From positions 28,734,900 through 28,798,899 of the forward strand of contig NC_083638.1 in NCBI RefSeq assembly GCF_963576545.1: a stretch of 64,000 nt of DNA, in the 5' to 3' direction. The position numbers were made by a program, and so were the translations under genes. Positions 22,893-35,394 of the stretch are shown here, in pieces. The notes below the pieces were generated by a model. That model worked only from the letters and a program-made list of their open reading frames with translations, was not told where the DNA came from and ran no database searches. The stretch is from Limanda limanda (lineage: Eukaryota > Chordata > Actinopteri > Pleuronectiformes > Pleuronectidae). The first letter of the stretch is position 1. Every line of letters begins with the position of its first letter.

Positions 22893-23096
22893 AGGAGATA
22901 GAGAGGGTCATTCACTAACCTGAATGTTTGTGTTTTGACCCCCAACACATCCTCTGTCCGCATTCTAAATATTCCATGGGCAAGCTACTGGACCCCAATT
23001 GCCCCTGATAGCTGTGCCGGCAGTCTGATAGGAACAGCGGCATCTGTGTAAATGGTTGAATGCGATTCGTATAAAAATACAGTCCATTTACAGTTT
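22893..23096 (+). mobile_element. tRNA-derived SINE, diverged
   Basis: The order is GGAGATAGAGAGGGTCATTC (A-box-like region), a degraded B-box region, then TGGGCAAGCTACTGGACCCC and AATTGCCCCTGATAGCTGTG. It ends GTTGAATGCGATTCGTATAA and ACAGTCCATTTACAG. I know this block order from a common teleost SINE ending in CAGTCCATTTACC. It is the same family, in opposite orientation, as the copy at 39616-39831. Confidence 0.65.
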
Positions 23097-24415
<1,319 letters not shown>

Positions 24416-24562
24416 GTTCCTCACCTTGTCCAAATGTGTGTGACTCTCCCTCCTCCACACGAGTTGTCTCTGCTGTTCTGTCCTTCATGTATATCCACCT
24501 TGTTCATAGCAACACTCCACATCTCATTCCTCTGCGTGTGCGTGTGTGTGTGTTATGTGCAG

Positions 24563-24711
24563 GTGTACCGGAGGCAGGCGTCAACCAGACTGGCAGCGTT
24601 GGAGGAGGCAGCAGAGGGGAGGACGGCGTCTCACCGGAGGGAGATCCTTCACCTGCAAAGGCTGCTGAGAGAAAGACAGGAGGCTGAGGAGAGACTGCTG
24701 CAGTCCAAACG
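24563..24711 (+). CDS. Penultimate exon of gene 1, coiled-coil segment
   Basis: This 149-nt exon encodes about 49 residues (VYRRQASTRLAALEEAAEG, then a run of Arg, Glu, Leu and Gln ending RLLQSK plus a split Arg codon). The Leu and Ala spacing and the high charge indicate a continuous coiled coil. The acceptor is unusual: the 40 nt before ATGTGCAG are GT-rich rather than pyrimidine-rich, and a pure (TG)n tract lies about 150 nt upstream. The donor, GTAGGA, is weak and is followed by GGG-rich polypurine intron. The last two bases (CG) complete an Arg codon with the first base of the exon at 34684, which supports the join. Skipping this exon would shift the frame. Confidence 0.75.
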
Positions 24712-24870
24712 GTAGGAGGGGATGAGGAGGAGAGCGAGAGAGGGAGGAGAGAGTGGAGGAGAACTGGCAGGAGGCTGGCGGGCAGGAAAAAGGGAGGAGG
24801 ATGGGAGAGATTGTGTGAATGAGAGGAGGAGGAGAAGAGTGAGGCATTGGTGCGTGTGCAGTTTTGAAAA
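24712..24870 (+). other. Purine-rich intron start after the gene 1 exon
   Basis: Immediately after the weak donor the + strand is almost all A and G, with many GGAGG and GGGAGG words. G-runs just downstream of a 5' splice site often act as intronic splicing enhancers. Polypurine tracts can also form triplex or quadruplex structures. No open frame of interest. Confidence 0.6.
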
Positions 24871-25076
24871 GGAGGGAGGCCAGAGGCAGCAGTAAGGTGT
24901 GCATGGAGGCAGAGCAGGTCACATCAACAAAACAATTACTGACTAGAAACAGACGTCTAGACTAACAGATCCGTTTAAGCTCTTTTCTTCAATTGTTTGT
25001 GTCAAGAATAATTATTCTTATTTCAGCAAGACGACATGACCATACAACAATAAAAGCTGTACAGAAATTTGCATGT

Positions 25077-25451
25077 AGAAGAAGAAGAAGAAGAAGAAGA
25101 AGATACACTTTATTAATCCCACACACATGCACAAACATGCAAAGACACACTCATGCATTGGGGAAATTAGTCCTCTGCATTTCACCCATCTGGTGCAGGA
25201 CACACTGCAGAGCAGAGCAGTGGGCTGCCAGGTACGGCGCCCGGGGAGCAGATGTTGGGGGAGTAAGGTGCCTTGCTCAGGGGCACTAGACAGGGTAGGG
25301 AGAAGAGTCCTTTTGAACTTGTCCAGGTTCGTTACACCATCCAGGCAAGTTTCCGCCGAAACTCCGAGGAGACTCCGAGGAGACGAACCGTGGAGTCGAA
25401 CCAGCAACCCCTTCTCTGCCAGTAGTCCAAGTTTTCTGCCACTAGTCCACC
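25077..25451 (-). mobile_element. tRNA-derived SINE, near full length
   Basis: Read on the - strand, it starts with a tRNA-like head containing an A-box-like GGACTAGTGGCAG pattern and a B box GGTTCGACTCC. The body contains CCTGAGCAAGGCACCTTAC, CTCCCCGGGCGCCGTACC and GGTGAAATGCAGAGGACTAA. It ends GGGATTAATAAAGTGTATC followed by a (TTC)n tail, seen as (GAA)n at 25077-25104. This is the layout of a widespread teleost SINE whose 3' tail is shared with a LINE partner. I could not see a clear target-site duplication. Confidence 0.85.
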
Positions 25452-25574
25452 GTATGTTTATCATTAAATTTTACCTTGTCATAGACATACTGGTATCCAC
25501 ATAAAGCACATGTTAGGTTATAAATAACAATGAATAGAGGAACAAACATTTCTTTGAGGTATTTCAGGAACCAT

Positions 25575-26045
25575 GTTACAGGTTGTGTCTAAGAATTACA
25601 CAGACGTCTGTCTGTTTATCTGTGGCTTGCATATCTCGAGAACCGTTCTACTTATGGACTTCATACTAGGCGTGTGTATTGTTAATTGCCCAAGCAAGTG
25701 CTTTGTGGAATTTTGTGCAATATTGATTATATCAATTATTAACATTGATAATACAGTCAGTGTGCTTTATTTGTCATTTTTTAAAAATGCAATAGATAAA
25801 CCCACCCCTCCAATCAGCCCTCTCGTCAAAGCCACACACCCAAAAACACATGAACGCTCACTGCCTGATAACTACTAGAACTTTTCTTTGTTCATTACAG
25901 TCCTGCAAGGGCCACAGACCACAGCTTTTCTTATTTTTTTCAGATGACTTTATTTATTATTGGCTATTGGGACATGAAGAGGATTTCGACAAATAAGATA
26001 AAAAGTGTTTCAGAAACAAATTACAAACCCTGCCTGTAGGGGATG
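25575..26045 (+). repeat. Dispersed repeat X, copy 1
   Basis: Two blocks recur in the same order and strand at 42885-43452: an AAGCCACACACCCAAAAACA...CATGAACG block (about 25829) and a GACATGAAGAGGATTTCGAC...AAATAAGATAAAAAGTGTTTC block (about 25970). The upstream part (TATCTCGAGAACCGTTCTAC, GTATTGTTAATTGCCC) resembles a common fish repeat. No coding potential. Confidence 0.6.
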
Positions 26046-26648
26046 ATAGATGATGACCTGCTTTGCAGTTCACCTCAGCTATTTGTTTTTGATCTGTTTT
26101 AATCATCTTTTTTGTTTTGGTGTCCATATTTAAAGTTTTGGATTTACAAGCTGCAGAAACCTGGATTTGCAAGATACAGTGCAAGACATTACAGTTCAAC
26201 AATCCAACACACTATAGGGCAACACAACCTGTGAATGCAGCCACAAACACAACACACAACACATCTCTTCTGAAACAAGACATCAGTCCTTCTTGCTAAA
26301 GTACATCTCTGTTTTTGCAGTGTCTATACAGTGCTAATCTCACTCTTGTTGTTGGCTCAGGAGGTAGAAGCTGACATCTCTGAGGATCACACAGATCCCT
26401 TCTCTCCACGATGAATCAGTTAACCCTCTGTAACGGCCATGTCATTGAGGGTGGAACAATCACATCCGCTATACTATAAAGTATTTGCATGATGAAGGTG
26501 CCTGAGACATGATAATTTGGAATAACAGAGAAAAGCCTACTGCTAAGACAAAACAACATAACTTGATAGGGAATAATTGGTTAAGGTAAAGCTGCATTTT
26601 GTTCTGTATATGTTGTAATGACATATATGTATGCTGTGGATTTGTATC

Positions 26649-26905
26649 ACCTCCGCCATGGAGGTAATGTTTCAACTGGTTTAGATCAAAGGATTACGTA
26701 AATACTACTGAACGGATTTACACGAAACTCAGTAAGATCATGTGATATGGGTCAGGGAAGACCCCATTAATTTGTGGTGGTGTTGATTCGGATAAGGGGG
26801 CAGATCCAATTATAGTAATTCATTTTCTTTAATATTGTGAGCTAGGGTGATTTTTGACATTTTCATGTCATATTCATGGTTTGATTAAAAAAAATCAACG
26901 TGTGC
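26649..26905 (+). repeat. Dispersed repeat Y, copy 1
   Basis: It starts with a small palindrome, ACCTCCGCCATGGAGGT, then ACTGAACGGATTTACACGAA, GGGTCAGGGAAGACCCCATT and AATATTGTGAGCTAGGGTGA. The family is non-coding and common in fish. Three further copies in this window (30655, 49918, 62870) are on the same strand. Confidence 0.75.
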
Positions 26906-29900
26906 ACTTTGCTGCAACTTGATTGAATGTTCAAAACAAACAAATAGTCGGAATCATAGCGTCCTTGGCGAAGGTAAATATATGTTCTTATACCTTGATA
27001 GTAGTTGTTGCCACTCTGGCAAAAGAGAAAAAGAAAAGAGCACCCTTTTAAATATAGGCTGTTTGTTAATGATGATAACCATCCACTATTGCATTAAGCT
27101 AATTGAATTGTCCTGATAAGGGAAGATATCGTGTTCTGGATAGTAGTTGCAAATCTGCCCATCATGCAAGTATTTGACTGTAGCACATAGAATTGTTTAA
27201 AAAACGCTTTTCAGGGATTATTTCAAGGTATTTTTACTGTTACTGCTTGAAAACCTCATGCTGTTACTTTGTTGTTCCTCAAGCAACCCACCACTTCCCC
27301 TTCATCCTCCTGTTAGTACGGCTGTTTTTAGCTCAGTCTCTGGGCATGCTGCCTGCTGCTATCAAATGAAAGCTAGCTAATCAGATTGTTAGAAGATCCT
27401 GTCCTGCTCTGCCCTGAGGGCATCTTAATGACAAATCACACAAATCACCTACAGCTCCAACCTACTGCCTCCACCACACCACAATCTGCTAAATGACCAA
27501 ACAAGCACACTCACATGACCACGTAAGTCATTGAGATGCAAGTGGGTGAAGCCCTGACCACCATATGATGGCAGCTGGAGAAAATGTTTACCAGGCTCAG
27601 TATAAAATCAATGTAGTTGTTTTCAGTGAGCTTCTGTTTGACTTGTGGTTTGTTGGGACCAGGTTTCTCGCTGTCAAACTTCTCACCACCACCACAGAGG
27701 GAACTCTGCCGCATCGTGTTTTCTCTCTGATCCACTGCTTTATTTCCTGAGAGATGGTGAGAGGTTGTGATTGTCCCCTGCCTGCTGAGAACTGCTCTGC
27801 CTCCTGGGAATCAGCACTGCCTGAGACTTCCAGGAGCTCAGGAAGCAGTCCTGTGTTACCCGTGATAACCACAGAAACATAGTCAGGTCTGCTGTATGTG
27901 AGGAAAGAGTGATATTCATAAATGTAGCTGAAGTTTCTACTGTATTTTCATTATGGCAAGTAGGTCTGCTTTCATTTGAAATCTTTCAACAGTCAACAGG
28001 GGGAAAACGTTTTTTAGTCAAGGCCGTAAGTAAAAGGACAGTGATAGTTTTGAGCTGAGCTACAGCACATTCAATTCAAAGTAAAATAATGGGTAAAACA
28101 TTAGAATGCCAAGTCTCAACTTTTAATTTAAGAAGGTTTACATCACTAGAGAAAGAACAATGTGGGAGATATTCCTTTTAACATAGATCATGATAAAATT
28201 CAAATTCAAAAGTAATTCAACACTTGGCTACAACGGTTTTCTTGGGGAGTTTTGTGTGGTTTCAAAACAGAGGTGACTCTGGATCCACATGAGGACTGAG
28301 GGAGGGAACCTGCATGTAAAGGAAAAGATGACAAGACACTAAAGCTAAAATCTATCAGAGAGATCAATAATAGTTTGTGTGAAAAAATCAGCAGTTGTGT
28401 TTACTACGAAATAGAAGTGAGCACAAATTCAGAGGGTCAATGAAAATATTTTGCATTGTGAAGAAAAGTGCTTCATGACTGCACATTAAGTCAAGAATGC
28501 TCTGCAGGACAGGTTTCACCACAAGATACCACTGGTGGAAAGTTAAAAGGTAAAACTCATGACCCAAAGATACCACCTCATCTGTCAACAATGGTTATAT
28601 TTTGAACATGTATGTCTGCCAATGAATTTGACATGAACACATAGAAGCAAAACTCAGATTGAGACAGGTGAATCCAAAGTTCATGGATGACATTTCAGTA
28701 TCCAGCATGACAACAATCCTTATGTTGCCAAAGCAACCTAAGAGATTTTCAGGGTGAAGAGGTGGAATATTCTCGACTGGCCGAGTGAGTCAGCTGATAT
28801 CTGTCTGAGCTGCATTCCCCACGGTGATGACTAGACTGTTTGTAATCAGGGAGGATACGATGCATGTGGTTATGTGGCTATATACCTCCCTCATAATTCA
28901 TTCTAAATTCATGTTAATTTACTCAAACAAAGCTTAAACTTGGAAATGAAATGTAATTATGTTATTTTACACTTAATGTGCTGAGCCTTAGAGATGAAAA
29001 TTAAGACTTGGTTGGAAGGCATGTTATATTCAGGATTCGATGAGTTCAGTAATAGTAAGGAGGATCCATTATATTTTTTTAAATGGATATAGTAACTTTA
29101 TGTGCTTTATATCTGTTTACATTTTATGAGTCCTTTTTAATCGATGTAAAATTTATATATTTATAGATAGTCCCCAGATCATTTAATGCAGGATGATCTT
29201 ATTTTGTTCAGAAATAGTTTAAACTTGGTGAAACAGAGATTCAGTCACTACTTTACAACTGATCTAAATTCAGTCTGCCTGCTGGAGCCCACGGTTGCTG
29301 CAGTCTTAATCTCTCCAGAATTCACACACTGGAAAATAAGCAGTGTAAATAGCTGACATTATTTTAATGGCATACACACTTGGAACCTCATGCATAATTA
29401 ATGCTAAAGCCCATGAATGCAGATAAACACATTTTAGTAGTACTTCATTATCCCTTAGTTTCACAACGCATTCAGGAGTGGTTCCGAGGTTGCGGTATCC
29501 AGCAGAGCAGAAACAAACAGAGAGAGTCATGGCGGATTCTCTGTCCCTACTGAGTTTCTTATTGTATCTATGTTGTTGCGACTCCAGTTTCAAGAATCTT
29601 TTGAAATGTGCTAAGCAGGAACTTGACATTAACAGTAATTGGTGGTGATCATACAGCGATTTCTAAAAGCAGCTTCTAAGTTATTCATAATAATTGACCC
29701 CCCGTGTCTCTAGGTTTGTTTTGTGCTTCACACAGATAATCCGTAATCCATTTGTAGAGCTGCAACCGGCACAAGATTCGGTTTTGTAATCCTCATGAAA
29801 TGATCCTCTTTTGATAAATTGTTGTAGATTATCCGGAGTTCAGTGCATGCCTGAATACAGCTTTAGAGAATTATTTGGCTTGTGCAAATGTTTTCTGAAC

Positions 29901-30654
29901 ACAACTAACTTGATTAAGCATTATAAGCATAACATCATATTTAAAGACATTAAATTGTCCAGTTGTATTTGGACTGAAGTATGTGAGTTTGTGTGGTGAA
30001 GTGACACACTCTTCAGATATGGAACATGAGGACAAAGGCTTTCCTGAAGTGATAATTAGTGACTGATTGTCTAATACTAGTGCTGGTGTTACTCCCTGCA
30101 GTGGTCTCACAGACAGACCTGCCTTGTAAACCCCACTGCTCAGAATACTACTGGATAATGTTAGTGTTTGGCCTGACAGGGTGAAGTCCGTTGTAGAGTG
30201 ACTGACTAAATCCTGAGGTGGGTGCAGCTTAGTACAGCTATAATTGTAATGGAGCTCCTCTGGGGCAGTAGAGCTGCTGCTGAGCCTTTCACTGCAGGTC
30301 TGACCGCTGCTGCGTGGCCTGCTGGTCACCACGGCTTTCCCACCAAAATGCAAATAAGCCCGCGTTTCTTATGGCTGCAAGATCCATCTTGATATTGTGC
30401 CTGAGTGCTTCATAGGAAGCAATGAGTGTGGTTGCCATGGGTAAGGCTGTTTGGCCTGGAGGTAATTAGCAGAGAGTGAAGTTTGTGAGGGTCTTTACTC
30501 AACAAAGACAACGGACAAAATGTTCAAAGAAACATCATTAATTAAGATGAAAACATGTTTCCTTTCTTCTCAGAGGCAACTGTCTTTAGAGAAACAAGTC
30601 CCCACATTCGGACAACAAATAGGTGACCTCTCTGGTCTTTGAATGGATACTTCT
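26906..30654. other. Gene 1 intron, no gene seen
   Basis: A short fragment at about 29834-29862 (GGAGTTCAGTGCATGCCTGA) resembles part of repeat X copy 2 at 43271. A 160-codon open frame on the - strand at 29871-30353 has no recognisable domain and no splice context, and is treated under findings. Otherwise nothing. Confidence 0.4.
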
Positions 30655-30805
30655 GACTGTTTGTTTGTAAGCAAGATCAAACAAATTCCGCAGAGCAGAT
30701 TTCCATAAAAGTAATTTAAAAAGGCAATAGAGCCTTTTTCAAAGTTTACTTTGATTCCTTAGAGAGCATCCATGGATCTTGGTGGATAAAAATCAGGCAT
30801 GTTTA
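30655..30805 (+). repeat. Dispersed repeat Y, copy 2 (degraded)
   Basis: It keeps TGTTTGTTTGTAAGCAAGAT, GCAGATTTCCATAAAAGTAA and, after a deletion, CATGGATCTTGGTGGATAAA with AATCAGGCATGTTTA. These are in the family order, but the middle is replaced by unrelated AT-rich sequence. Confidence 0.55.
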
Positions 30806-31670
30806 GTTGATTGATATTTATTTGTTACTGTTGATAAACACACAACACAAGTTAACAAGCAAAGAGAAAGAAAGAGTAAGATCACATTTTTCAAACATTG
30901 TCTTCGATAAAGAACTCTGTGAAAAAGCTAATTTAAGATGTTATAGAGATCAGCCTTTAGATGAGATTCTTGATTCTCTTAGCAACTTTCTCTCAGTTTT
31001 TCCTCTGTTCTTTCATGGCATTCTCATATAGAGAGGGAATAGATTAAACAAGTCCCAAATTAACATTCTGTCATTCAATGCTTCTATGTGTCAGATATTA
31101 TAACATATCTATGTACTCTATCCATCCATCCATCCAGTTAAATGGAGTCATCATTATTCATTAATAACACATGTATCAACCCAACTGATCTCTTCTTCCT
31201 TTCTTCTAGCTTTGAGCCACAAAGAGGGAAACAACAGTATGTTAATCCTCAGACAAGCAGACTGAACACACATTATTCTGTTTAGCCTTCTTTTGCGAGT
31301 TGAGTTTATAGCCTGTCACTTTAATATCAATAAACATGTACTAAACATTTGTGTTATACAGTTAAGCTGATGTTCCCGTCACTATAATAAGCAGTTAACT
31401 GAGTCCAGACAGGGCAGTCGATTGCTTCAGTTGCTGACGTGTGAAGAGCATATGACAGAAAAGCTTTAATGCTTCAGCCATTATAGCAATAACAGCACAC
31501 ATAGGTGATTACCTGCTGTCTCCTTGGAGCTGTTATTCTCTTCTATTATCATTATTCCTCCATTCTCTCTTTGTGTGAAATGGCAGGTTGTTACTTGATT
31601 CACACCACATGCACACATGTCTCTTTCCGTGTTACATCCAACAAGCATCCTACTAATGAATACAGAAACA

Positions 31671-31825
31671 CTGTCTGCCTGTCTGTCTGTCTGCCTGCCT
31701 GTCTGCCTGCCTGCCTGTCTGTCTGTCTGTCTGTCTGCATGTCTGTCTGTTTCTCTCTCTGTCTGTCTGTCTGTCCGTCCCCCTGCCTGCCGGCCTGCCC
31801 ATCTGTCTATCAGTGTCTATCAGTT
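31671..31825 (+). repeat. (CTGT/CTGC)n tetranucleotide microsatellite
   Basis: Interrupted tandem CTGT and CTGC units occur with a CTCTCT break near 31753. The strand skew to pyrimidine plus G is uniform. No gene function is apparent; it lies in the last intron of gene 1. Confidence 0.9.
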
Positions 31826-32515
31826 ACAGCTACTCATCTGTTCGACTTCAGACTTGGCAGGTGTGTTGCTGGGGACTCTGGGAAGTGATGTGACGACTGT
31901 GTATCATTTTAAATGAGCGGTTGTTGAGAATCCAGCCCTAAACCCCCATTTAATTTAAGCTATACTTGCAGTGACATTATAGTGTCTGCAAATCAATGGA
32001 TCCCCAGCAGGCTATTTAAATTTCCAATAACGCCACACACCAACAGACACATTTTATACATTTTGAACATAGTTACTAGTGAATATAATGATAGGTAGTG
32101 CACGATCAGCTTGAACTGAATGTTGTTCGATCCGATCATATACTGGAGAAACATAAAGGACATTTAACAGCAGCTCTCTAAAACTATTGAGATTATAAAA
32201 AGGTATTTCTATCATGACTGGAAGGTTGAAACTAGGAACTGAAAAGCATCTTGTTTTAGGCTTAGTTAAGTTAACGTAAGTAATGAAACTCAATTAACAC
32301 CTTAACATGTTCTTTTATATTTTATTTTAGTTTTGCCATTTCACAAAAACATAAGAAAACCAGACAACAGAATTACAGAATTACATTTTACATGGTTGCA
32401 CTTTTTTTTCACTACAATTGGCAGAAACAGGTTAGATTTGTTTTCTTACGATAGATAAACTACATTCATTTTGAGAAATTACTACATTATTTCACGACCA
32501 TTTAACGTCCATGTT

Positions 32516-32565
32516 TAGATAAGATAAGATAAGACTTAATTAATCCAGAAGAAAATGTTGCCAGC
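32516..32565 (-). repeat. SINE/LINE 3' tail fragment, (GATAA)n
   Basis: TAGATAAGATAAGATAAGAC followed by TTAATTAATCCAGAAG is, on the - strand, the ATTAATTAAG plus (TTATC)n tail usual at the 3' end of fish SINEs. Only the tail is recognisable, so it is a 5'-truncated copy. Confidence 0.5.
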
Positions 32566-33224
32566 TTGCTCCAAGATGTTGAGACCAAATCTCTCATTGA
32601 GGCTTCACATCTTTGTTACAGGAAATAAGGGTTATGGTAAGGTTAGGTGTTTGAATGTGTGAACACTTTAGAAGTCAGCTCTGATATGGTCTAAATGCAG
32701 TGTAACACATGGCAAAATGATTGCTGCTTTATATAGAAACACTCCAGTCTTTTCTGTATTGTGCCTGGTGTGCCATTTGAAAGAGAAGTGATCTTGTGCT
32801 TTAGATAAAGATCATTTTCATCATGAAGGTTAGTGTGTCCAGCAGACAGACGCACTGGTTTAAAATAAAATAACAATCATTTTTTCAGGAAAATGAATGG
32901 GAAACTTTCCAGCATAATTCTTAGTCTAACACACTCATCATCTCCTACTGTGTTCCTCACTGCTGATACTACACCTCACATCATAAACTGTGCTCTCATG
33001 GATTAATAATTGAATGCAGGAATAACATCTATCAGAGATGAGTTACACAAGCCATATCTAAAATGCTATTAATATGTGTCTGTCAAGAGAAGCTGACTGA
33101 TTGTCCTCTGTTTGTCCTGCTTTCATGAGAACATCATCCAAACAACTTAACACTCAACTGCACATTCTTGGCTTGTGAGTAATACACCTGGCATAGTTAT
33201 ATTACTAATAATGATAACTGACAA

Positions 33225-33540
33225 CAACTTTATTTATATGGCACAATTCCTGCATAAAATAGAGCACAAAATGCTTCATCTAAATGAAAAGATTAATGAT
33301 AAAAATATGAAAACAAGAAAAAATAAACAAAAAGAATATAAACAGCAGAATAAATCATTCATCAGGTAAAATACAGCATATTGAATAGCTACAACAGAAT
33401 TGAGACAGCAGAGCACGTCAGGAGAAGACGATGGTAAAAACATTTGACTCCATCTTTCTTTAGAAAACGTCAATAGACGTAGAGCTCTAAGACCTTCAGG
33501 CAGACAGCTCCAGAATATCTGGCTTGTAATTGAGAAAGTC
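33225..33540 (+). repeat. Degenerate dispersed fish repeat
   Basis: It begins AACTTTATTTATATGGCACA, has CAAAATGCTTCATCTAAATG and an A-rich middle. It ends CCTTCAGGCAGACAGCTCCA followed by GAATATCTGG. This block order is that of a common percomorph repeat with a TTTATTTATATAGCAC-like start and a GGCAGGCTGTTCCAG-like end. Non-coding. Confidence 0.5.
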
Positions 33541-34683
33541 TGCCTCTCCGTGCCTTATGCCTTATGTCTCAGCTCCGCTTCCCTAGTGTCAGCTGGGTGA
33601 CAGCGTTTATACTGCCCCTGTAGTGTTGTTCTTCCGTTATTATGCAAACAGGTGGTGTTTGAGGCTTTCTCAAGAACCGCTCATCCATGAATGAAACTTC
33701 ACGGTTGACACTGCTCTTCCTGTAGTCCTCAACACCTGACAGACAAACAGACATAGATTCCTCCTTTTTTAATTAGATTGTTGAATGGAGCTTTATTAAT
33801 CTGTTTGGTCAGAAACATTCTAATCTACAGTTTCCTATTGTGACTAGCTGAATGTTGCTGCTGATATTGACACATTCATAAACACACACGCTCACGAACA
33901 GAATATAATGTGGGGTGCAATGGACCATGTCTAGATTAAACATGTTCAGTAGATACCTGGTATTTGTTTAAACTGCACTGGGCTCTTTACTCAAATACTG
34001 AGAGTCAGTCCATCACAACTGCTCAATTATTTTTATGGGTCTTAAAATGTTTTGTGTTGCTGCTTCCTTGGAAACACTGCAACTGACATCAGACGATGTT
34101 TTGCATTGAAAGAGAAACAATTGAAATGACAAATAAAATTGCTAAATTATATTGATTTGTAAACAAACTTTTATAACCTTTCCTCAAAGTTAAGATTTTC
34201 CAAATTATCTGTTTCGATAAGTTCATGTCTATGTTAGAATCTCTTGGAAGAGCGTTGTTACCATGTCTCTGCTCCATTCTTCTCATGCTAACACAGTTTG
34301 GCAGACAAAGCCACCGCAGCCAGGTTTCTGCTCTAAACACAAATGATCAGTTTATCTACAGGCCTCTCGCCATTTCAGTTACAACATACACTGTTGTATT
34401 CCCACCAGTCCAGAGCTTTTGGATGAGTCAGGGTGATGAGTGGTGGGAATTTGGAGAACTGAGGTACTTGCAGGATTGTGCGATGGTGATAGAAGTTTGC
34501 AATGAAGCTGTGGGAGCAGAAAAGAAAATATGAAATATACACAATATGTGCGTTCTGTACATTGAGTATTTAGTGCAAGCATGGATATGTGCAGATATTA
34601 TATATTAATTTTACTCCCAGTGTGTCACCCAAGGCAGGTGACTGACTGACGTGTTGTCTCCTCTCGTCTCTTTGCTCCTCCAG

Positions 34684-35008
34684 AGAAGTCGAGGAGGAGC
34701 TGGAGGTGGTGTGGCAGGCAGCAATCAGGGAAAACCAGCAGATGAAGGAGACTCTCTCGGACTCGAGACTCACCGAGGACATCAACAGTTTTCTTGTTTC
34801 CACCAGAGACTCTCCTGCCTGGCCTCCTCCGGCTGCAGTTGAGAACACCGCTCCCACCCGCCGTCAACCTCACAGTTTTGGTTCCCCCCTCTTCTCCTCT
34901 GACCGAAGCCCTGCGCTCCAGAGAAGGTCTCTATTCAGATCTGACTCGGACCACCCAAACGACTCCATAGATGAAAAGCACAAGCTTGGGCTGGATTTCT
35001 ATTGCTAA
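34684..35008 (+). CDS. Last exon of gene 1, end of coiled coil and Ser/Pro-rich tail
   Basis: The acceptor is strong (CTCTTTGCTCCTCCAG ending at 34683). The exon completes the Arg codon left by the previous exon, then reads EVEEELEVVWQAAIRENQQM, the end of the coiled coil. It continues into a low-complexity tail rich in Ser, Pro, Arg and Asp (including TRRQPHSFGSPLFSSD) and ends LDFYC followed by TAA at 35006-35008. The total is about 107 residues. Codon third positions favour G and C, unlike the flanking DNA. Coiled-coil proteins with a disordered Ser-rich C-terminus are common among centrosomal and cytoskeletal proteins, but I cannot assign this one to a family. Confidence 0.8.
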
Positions 35009-35394
35009 AACTGTTGGAGGTGTCTCTGTTCATTTATATCCTATCAAACATTGAAAGAATTAAATGGAAAATTAAAATTATTCAACATTACAGCTCAGGG
35101 TTGATAGTTTGGCCAAAATATACCTGGCACTGGTCTGGGTAGGCAGTGTGATGTTCAAAGATTTTTATATGTCTTTTATATGTCTATGTTTTTTATTCAT
35201 CGTATCATTTTGTCTTTTTGAATTGGTCTCAGGAGCTATAGTTTCTGCCAAGAATATGAGATGAGCGCCAAATCAGAGCAATAATCTGTTCCAGGCTGAA
35301 GCCAAATGAACACAGCCAATATTTCCATCTGCTGGACACATACGGTACTATCCTGATCTATGTCTTTATGAATATTTGTATCCCTGGAAATAAA
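35009..35394 (+). other. 3' untranslated region of gene 1 with poly(A) signal
   Basis: The sequence after the TAA is AT-rich and has no long open frame. A canonical AATAAA lies at 35389-35394, and weaker ATTAAA-like words occur near 35060-35080. I place the 3' end shortly after the canonical signal; the exact cleavage point cannot be read from sequence. Confidence 0.5.
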
